A program made the position numbers and the translations under genes. The notes under the pieces were generated by a model that saw only the letters and a list, made by a program, of their open reading frames with translations, had not been told where the DNA came from and searched no databases. Source: Pseudomonadota bacterium (lineage in GTDB: Bacteria; Pseudomonadota; Gammaproteobacteria; Burkholderiales; Burkholderiaceae_C). From it: DNA of 7,157 bases. Within the stretch, counting starts at the first letter, position 1. Each line of letters begins with the position of its first letter. Positions 1 through 4,632 of this stretch are shown piece after piece. The stretch is from positions 1 to 7,157 of the forward strand of contig JAEWVY010000374.1 in the NCBI GenBank assembly GCA_023396625.1, read 5' to 3'.

Positions 1-303
1 AACTTGCAGCACGAGCCGCAAGGACGCCGGTTTCGCATAGTCCATCCAGATATTGCGGATGCCGACCCATGCGTGGTAGAGCAAAGCAACGATCATGGAG
101 AATGTCAGCACCTTCATCCATTGCGCGGCGAAGATGCCCGCCCATTTGTCATAGCCGATCGGGCCGCTGGAAAACACCAGTTGGGCGAGGACGATCAGGG
201 TGAACAGCGCGAGCAGGGCGGCAGTGACGCCTTGCGCCAGCCAGTCGCGAAGACCATAGTGCGCGCCCACGACGCTGCGCTTGGAGCCGTAATTCACGGA
301 CAT
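1..303 (-). CDS. sdhD: Succinate dehydrogenase membrane anchor subunit SdhD (partial, C-terminus cut by window edge)
   Basis: Small haem b-binding membrane subunit of succinate dehydrogenase (complex II), which with SdhC anchors SdhAB to the inner membrane and passes electrons to ubiquinone. The minus strand gives an open frame from ATG at 303 to the window edge: 101 codons, against about 115-125 for the family, so only the end of the last helix is missing. Two hydrophobic segments are visible, at about residues 22-44 and 64-82. The LYHAWVGI stretch carries His77, which aligns with E. coli SdhD haem ligand His71. The following MDYAKP carries Asp88-Tyr89, matching the quinone-site Asp82-Tyr83 pair. 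An AAGGAG ribosome site (312-317) lies 8 bases before the ATG and overlaps the sdhC stop codon, so translation is probably coupled. Residue equivalences come from memory of the E. coli protein; identity is secure. Confidence 0.95.
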   Translation of the reverse strand, partial: MSVNYGSKRSVVGAHYGLRDWLAQGVTAALLALFTLIVLAQLVFSSGPIGYDKWAGIFAAQWMKVLTFSMIVALLYHAWVGIRNIWMDYAKPASLRLVLQV

Positions 304-316
304 GTTGCTTGCTCCT

Positions 317-748
317 TCAATAGATACCGAACAACTTGGCGCCGAACACCAGCGTCAGGCCGATGCTCAAGGCCAGCGTGGCCATGGCCGAGGTTTTGCC
401 GAACGCCTTGGTCAGCGAGTGCGTCACTTCCATATAGAGGTGGCGCGTGCCGGCGATGAGATGGTGTGTGAAGGCCCAGATCAGTGCCAGGGCAACCAGC
501 TTCAGGAACCAGCCCGGCACGAAACCGAGGCCGCTGCCGAAGGCGGCCGTGAAGCGGGAAAACGAAATTTCGGAGGAAACCGAAGCGTCGAACATCCAGA
601 TGATGAAGGGCATCAGCAGGAACATGAGGGCGCCGCTCACGCGGTGCAGGATCGACACCCAGCCCGCCCAGGGCAGCCGGTAAGTGGTCAGGTCCTTGAA
701 GGCATTGATGTTGCGGAATTCTGGCCGCTTCCGTGTTGCTTCGGTCAT
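317..748 (-). CDS. sdhC: Succinate dehydrogenase cytochrome b556 subunit SdhC
   Basis: Large membrane anchor of succinate dehydrogenase. With SdhD it holds haem b and forms the ubiquinone-reduction site. The protein is 143 residues, slightly longer than E. coli SdhC (129). Family signatures: SILHRVSG at residues 32-39, where Ser32 and Arg36 match the quinone-site Ser27 and Arg31 of E. coli; and HHLIAGTRH at 95-103, where His96 aligns with haem ligand His84. Three membrane helices are visible at about 28-51, 78-100 and 119-140. The ATG at 748 is supported by AAGGA on the minus strand (754-758), five bases upstream. The stop lies 13 bp before sdhD, so the two genes are co-transcribed. The 135-bp gap upstream to the regulator gene leaves room for a promoter of its own. 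Nothing is missing or broken. Confidence 0.96.
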   Translation of the reverse strand: MTEATRKRPEFRNINAFKDLTTYRLPWAGWVSILHRVSGALMFLLMPFIIWMFDASVSSEISFSRFTAAFGSGLGFVPGWFLKLVALALIWAFTHHLIAGTRHLYMEVTHSLTKAFGKTSAMATLALSIGLTLVFGAKLFGIY

Positions 749-810
749 GTGGGTCCTTCGTGGGTCTTCAGGGTATTGTGTGAGGCAGGTTCCCTACGGC
801 GGGAAGGGAA

Positions 811-838
811 ATTCTATTGCAACGCAACAAACTGACAC
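811..838 (-). promoter_or_regulatory. Possible sigma70-type promoter for the sdhCD operon
   Basis: Reading leftward in the 135-bp gap between gntR and sdhC, TAGAAT (811-816) resembles a -10 box. GTGTCA (833-838) is a four-of-six match to a -35 box, with a 16-bp spacer. A transcript would begin near 804 and have a leader of about 55 bases. A short inverted repeat, TTCCC (790-794) with GGGAA (801-805), lies at the start of that leader. The -35 box is weak, and read-through from gntR is an alternative. No copy of the ATAAGAC half-sites found near gntR was seen in this gap. Confidence 0.35.
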
Positions 839-883
839 AGGCATTTCAATGCGCTACGGCAAGCCTGAAGGTGAATCGGGGCT

Positions 884-1672
884 TCAATGGAGTTCATTGC
901 GGTAATGGTGGCTGTCGGTGCGATAGAGGCCGCGGCGCAGCTCCATGGGTTGGTCGCTGTAGGTGTAGGCGATGCGTTCCACGCTCAGCAGCGGCGTGCC
1001 CGCGGCCACCTGGAGCAGTTCGCGCTGGACTTCGTCCGGAACGACGGCGCGGATGTTTTCCACGGCGCGGACCATGCGCACGCCGAAGGCTTCTTCGAAC
1101 ATGGCGTAGGTGGGCCCCTGGTACTGCGCCATCTGCGTTGTCGTCAGCCCCTTGAAGGCCTGGCCGGGCAGCCAGAGATCTTCCAGAATGGTGGGGACGC
1201 CGCCGAACGAGAGCACGCGGCGCACCTGCAGCACGGCGTCGCCGGTTCGCAGCGCCAGCGCACGTGCCACATCCGCGCTGGCGCGCACCCGCCTGCATTC
1301 GATGATGTTCCGTTGGGCCGGTCCTTCGCTGTCGGGATGGCCTGAATCGGGCTTGAGGCGAAGGAAGCGGTACTGCACCTGATGTTCGGAGTGGGTGGCC
1401 ACGAAAGTGCCCTTGCCCTGCCGGCGCACGACCAGATTCTCCGCGGCCAGCTCATCGATGGCCTTGCGGACCGTTCCCTGACTGACGCGAAAGCGTGCGG
1501 CCAGCTCCATCTCGCTAGGAATGGCCTCGGCGGGCTTCCACTCCCCGGCCTGCAGGCTTTGCAGGATCAGACCCTTGATTTGCTGGTACAGCGGGCTGAA
1601 CGCGGGGGTGCCCGGCGGGAATGCCGTGCCGGCCTGGGCACTGTCTGCGGAAGGTGGTGGCATCTGGTTCAT
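884..1672 (-). CDS. GntR-family transcriptional regulator, HutC type with UTRA ligand domain
   Basis: DNA-binding regulator, probably dimeric, that responds to a small metabolite. With the start at ATG 1672 it is 262 residues. After a Pro/Ala-rich, probably disordered tail (1-25), a winged helix-turn-helix covers about 26-92, with the family signature IPSEMELAARFRVSQGTVRKA (51-71) and the wing RRQGKGTFVA (83-92). A UTRA effector-binding domain fills about 98-256 and ends in the typical RGLYRTDSHHY strand. The start could be extended to TTG 1714, but that codon overlaps the predicted -10 box of the gene's own promoter (1714-1719). ATG 1672 is therefore preferred, although its ribosome site (GCGGA) is weak; ATG 1663 is also possible. 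The gene lies between sdhCD and divergent mdh, so control of TCA genes and of itself is likely (inference). The ligand cannot be read from sequence. Confidence 0.9.
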   Translation of the reverse strand: MNQMPPPSADSAQAGTAFPPGTPAFSPLYQQIKGLILQSLQAGEWKPAEAIPSEMELAARFRVSQGTVRKAIDELAAENLVVRRQGKGTFVATHSEHQVQYRFLRLKPDSGHPDSEGPAQRNIIECRRVRASADVARALALRTGDAVLQVRRVLSFGGVPTILEDLWLPGQAFKGLTTTQMAQYQGPTYAMFEEAFGVRMVRAVENIRAVVPDEVQRELLQVAAGTPLLSVERIAYTYSDQPMELRRGLYRTDSHHYRNELH

Positions 1673-1713
1673 GGAGTCCGCCGCACGGTGATCGGTCCGT
1701 GCAAACGGATGCA

Positions 1714-1741
1714 ATCATATCTTATATAAGACATAAGACAA
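1714..1741 (-). promoter_or_regulatory. Predicted sigma70-type promoter of the GntR regulator gene
   Basis: On the minus strand, TTGTCT (1736-1741, four of six -35 positions) and TATGAT (1714-1719, five of six -10 positions) are separated by 16 bp. The predicted start near 1707 gives a leader of about 35 bases to ATG 1672. The spacer holds the perfect 12-bp palindrome TCTTATATAAGA (1720-1731). A protein bound there would block this promoter directly, which suggests autoregulation. Confidence 0.6.
1719..1739. promoter_or_regulatory. Candidate GntR operator: one inverted and two tandem 7-bp half-sites
   Basis: Three contiguous 7-bp blocks read on the plus strand: ATCTTAT (1719-1725), ATAAGAC (1726-1732) and ATAAGAC again (1733-1739). 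The first two form an inverted repeat with a perfect 12-bp core (1720-1731). The third is an exact tandem copy of the second. GntR-family dimers typically bind short AT-containing inverted repeats near their own genes. The array overlaps the spacer and -35 box of the gntR promoter and ends three bases before the mdh -35 box. Assignment to the adjacent regulator is inference. Confidence 0.6.
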
Positions 1742-1742
1742 A

Positions 1743-1771
1743 TTGACGCCAATGCCGTTCAAGGGTAAACT
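1743..1771 (+). promoter_or_regulatory. Predicted sigma70-type promoter of the mdh operon
   Basis: TTGACG (1743-1748, five of six -35 positions) and TAAACT (1766-1771, four of six -10 positions) are separated by the optimal 17 bp. Transcription would begin near 1778, leaving a leader of about 80 bases before mdh. The -35 box lies one base from the divergent gntR -35 box. The half-site array sits about 40 to 60 bases upstream of the predicted start, a position compatible with either repression or activation. Confidence 0.6.
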
Positions 1772-1790
1772 CTGACGTGGTTTTGGGTTG

Positions 1791-1809
1791 GCCGGCGGCC
1801 TTCGCCGGC
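1791..1809 (+). promoter_or_regulatory. GC-only hairpin in the predicted mdh leader
   Basis: GCCGGCG (1791-1797) pairs perfectly with CGCCGGC (1803-1809) around a five-base loop, giving seven G-C pairs. It falls between the predicted mdh transcription start (about 1778) and the ribosome site (1847-1850). No T-run follows on either strand, so it is not a standard intrinsic terminator. It may stabilise the mRNA 5' end or simply reflect high GC content. Confidence 0.4.
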
Positions 1810-1858
1810 ACCCGGAAATTGTCACCCGTTTCATAGCCACTATCCTGGAGTTCACCCC

Positions 1859-2845
<987 letters not shown>

Positions 2846-2867
2846 GCTTTTCCGGACGGCCAAGGGG

Positions 2868-3908
2868 ATGCGTTCCGTCGCCACGCCCAGCCGGCAACGC
2901 GCAGCCGTTGGCGGTGCGGGCGTGGCGACGCATCCTCGCGACGTGCTGGCGGGTGCGCAGGCCGCCGGCAGCCGCTTGCCGGTTTGCGACCACTACAGCG
3001 GCGTCGAGGCGCGCATGCGCAAGAGCTTGCAACTGCAGGCGGAGTTCAGCCAGGAGTTCGGCGCCTGCGTTTTCGACGTGACGCTCGACTGCGAGGACGG
3101 CGCGCCCGTGGGCGGGGAGGCCGACCATGCGGCGCTGGTGACCGAGCTCGCGCTCGGCTCGGCGCCGGGCGCGCGCGTGGCGGTGCGGGTCCATCCGGTC
3201 GATCACCCGGCCTTCGAGTCGGACATCGCGCTGATCGCCGGCCGCGCGGGTCAGCGGCTGCGCCACATCATGGTGCCGAAGGTGGAGTCCGTGGCCGACG
3301 TGGCGCGCGCCGAGTCGGCCCTGCGGGCGGCGTCGGCGCAGCACCTGCCGTTGCACGTGCTGATCGAATCGCCTGCCGCGGTGCATCACGCCTACGACAT
3401 CGCCGCGCACCCGCGCGTGCAGTCGCTGAGTTTCGGACTGATGGACTTCGTCGCCGCGCATGGCGGCGCCATTCCGTCGGGTGGCATGGGTGTGCAGGGC
3501 CAGTTCACCCACCCGCTGGTGGTGCGCGCCAAGCTTGAGCTGGCCTCGGCCTGCCACGCCCATGGCAAGGTGCCATCGCATTGCGTGGTGACGGAATTCA
3601 ACGATGTCGACACGCTGCGCCGTGCCGCGCGCCGCGCGGCGCGCGAGTTCGGCTACACGCGCATGTGGAGCATCCATCCGGCGCAGATTCGCCCCATTCT
3701 GGAGGCTTTTGCCCCCGACGCCGGCGAGGTCGAGGCGGCGGCGGCGATTCTGGCTGCCGCGGCCCGCGTGGACTGGGCGCCCATCCAGCACGGTGGCACG
3801 CTGCATGACCGGGCCAGCTACCGCTACTACTGGCAGGTGATCGAGCGGGCACACCGGACGGGCCAGCCGTTGCCAGATACCATGCGGATTTATTTTCAGT
3901 CTCAATGA
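2868..3908 (+). CDS. HpcH/HpaI aldolase / citrate lyase beta (CitE-like) family CoA-ester lyase, substrate unknown
   Basis: Predicted Mg-dependent TIM-barrel C-C lyase of the CitE / malyl-CoA lyase superfamily, 346 residues. Visible motifs: LDCEDGAP (73-80), the equivalent of the family DLEDAV; Arg107 in VRVHP, at the CoA/substrate arginine position; PKVES (137-141); IESPAAV (166-172) with Glu167, and GLMDF (190-194) with Asp193, the expected Mg ligands spaced 26 residues apart as in known members; and IHPAQI (269-274). No citrate lyase alpha or gamma gene is nearby, so a role as citrate lyase subunit is unlikely. Cleavage of malyl-CoA, citramalyl-CoA or a related ester is plausible but unproven. 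It starts 22 bp after mdh, so it is probably co-transcribed. The start is uncertain: AAGGGG abuts the ATG without the usual spacing, and the conserved-looking region begins only near residue 22 (HPRDVL), so in-frame GTG at residue 19 is an alternative. Confidence 0.85.
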   Translation: MRSVATPSRQRAAVGGAGVATHPRDVLAGAQAAGSRLPVCDHYSGVEARMRKSLQLQAEFSQEFGACVFDVTLDCEDGAPVGGEADHAALVTELALGSAPGARVAVRVHPVDHPAFESDIALIAGRAGQRLRHIMVPKVESVADVARAESALRAASAQHLPLHVLIESPAAVHHAYDIAAHPRVQSLSFGLMDFVAAHGGAIPSGGMGVQGQFTHPLVVRAKLELASACHAHGKVPSHCVVTEFNDVDTLRRAARRAAREFGYTRMWSIHPAQIRPILEAFAPDAGEVEAAAAILAAAARVDWAPIQHGGTLHDRASYRYYWQVIERAHRTGQPLPDTMRIYFQSQ

Positions 3909-3931
3909 GAGACCATCCACGGAGAATGTCC

Positions 3932-4537
3932 ATGAAACGTCTGATTGCTTCGACCCTGATCCTGCTGGCGCCGGCCATGCTGCTCGCCAAGACCCCGGCC
4001 GAGAACCAGAAGAAGCCGGTCGCCAAGACGAAGGCATCGTCGAAGACCCAGGCTTCGCCTTCCGGCAAGGGGAGCGTGGCGGCGAAGTCGAAGAAATCCA
4101 CCACGACGTCCAGCCGCACCCAACTCCACAGCGCGGCCACCCAGGTGGCCGCGGGCATCCGCGCGGCCGACGCCGCGCTCACCCCGGCCGAGCTGGCCAT
4201 CGCCGAGCAGGTGCACACGGGGCAGTTGCCTTGCGAACTGGGGGCTTCCGTGAAACTGGAGCGCGATGCGGCCACGCCGGGGTATTTCAACCTGTATGGC
4301 AAGGGCTTCAGCTACCGCGTGCATCCAGTCGAGACCAGCACAGGCGCGGTTCGCCTCGAAGACAAGGCCCAGGGCGCCGTGTGGATTCAATTGGCCAACA
4401 AGTCCATGCTGATGGACCAGAAACTCGGCCGGCGCCTTGCTGACGAATGCGCGAGCCCTTCTCAGGTGGCCGTCGCCGAGTCACTCAGGAAAAACCCCGC
4501 GCCGAGCCTGCTCGAGCCATTGCCCGCATCGAAGTAG
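3932..4537 (+). CDS. Small exported Lys/Ala/Ser-rich protein of unknown function
   Basis: I do not recognise this family. From ATG 3932 the protein is 201 residues. It begins with a signal peptide (MKR, then a hydrophobic core at about 4-18, ending AMLLA before Lys20), so it is probably periplasmic. Residues 20-65 form a low-complexity Lys/Ser/Thr/Ala linker. A compact domain follows at about 75-180, with many aromatic and beta-prone segments (YFNLYGKGFSYRV, VWIQLANKSMLM) and just two cysteines, Cys101 and Cys173, which could form a disulfide bond. The layout loosely recalls small beta-barrel periplasmic proteins such as lysozyme inhibitors, but no diagnostic motif supports that. ATG 3932 has CGGAGA (3920-3925) at good spacing. 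ATG 3905 in the same frame overlaps the preceding stop as ATGA and would add nine residues before the signal peptide. The gene follows the lyase by 23 bp and is probably in the mdh operon. Confidence 0.75.
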   Translation: MKRLIASTLILLAPAMLLAKTPAENQKKPVAKTKASSKTQASPSGKGSVAAKSKKSTTTSSRTQLHSAATQVAAGIRAADAALTPAELAIAEQVHTGQLPCELGASVKLERDAATPGYFNLYGKGFSYRVHPVETSTGAVRLEDKAQGAVWIQLANKSMLMDQKLGRRLADECASPSQVAVAESLRKNPAPSLLEPLPASK

Positions 4538-4542
4538 ATGCT

Positions 4543-4598
4543 TTAGTTTTCATAGCTAATAGTGACCATTTGACGCTGGATAAAGCCTGATTTGTTGC
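4543..4598. repeat. Possible degenerate Comamonadaceae-type intergenic palindromic repeat
   Basis: The 95-bp gap between the exported-protein gene and acnB holds an AT-richer stretch with TTTTCATAGCT (4547-4557) followed by GACGCTGGA (4572-4580) and a GCCTGATTTG tail (4585-4594). It resembles, from memory, a dispersed element common between genes of Comamonadaceae, of the form ATAGCTGCTAGCGC - loop - GCGCTAGAGGCC. Here the two arms pair poorly (AGTGACC against GACGCT, with mismatches), so it would be a decayed copy. No second copy is present in the window. No convincing acnB promoter was found in the gap: TTGACG (4570-4575) has no good -10 partner. Confidence 0.35.
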
Positions 4599-4632
4599 TT
4601 TTTCGGCGGACGGATTTTTGGAGAAGCGAACC

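Noticed and set aside
1673..1714. N-terminal extension of the GntR regulator to TTG at 1714 (14 extra residues).
   Set aside because: The TTG overlaps the predicted -10 box of the gene's own promoter, so it would lie upstream of the transcript. The added residues carry no recognisable regulator sequence.
1791..1809. Intrinsic terminator in the mdh leader.
   Set aside because: The stem is strong but no U-run follows on either strand, so it does not meet the usual pattern.
2868..3908. Assignment of the lyase as a true citrate lyase beta subunit (citE).
   Set aside because: No citrate lyase alpha, acyl-carrier or accessory genes are present, and the motifs vary from classical CitE. Stand-alone CitE-like lyases usually have other CoA-ester substrates.
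4570..4598. Dedicated sigma70 promoter for acnB starting from TTGACG at 4570-4575.
   Set aside because: At spacers of 16-18 bp the -10 positions read TTGTTG, TGTTGC or GTTGCT, all poor matches, so only the -35 half is convincing.
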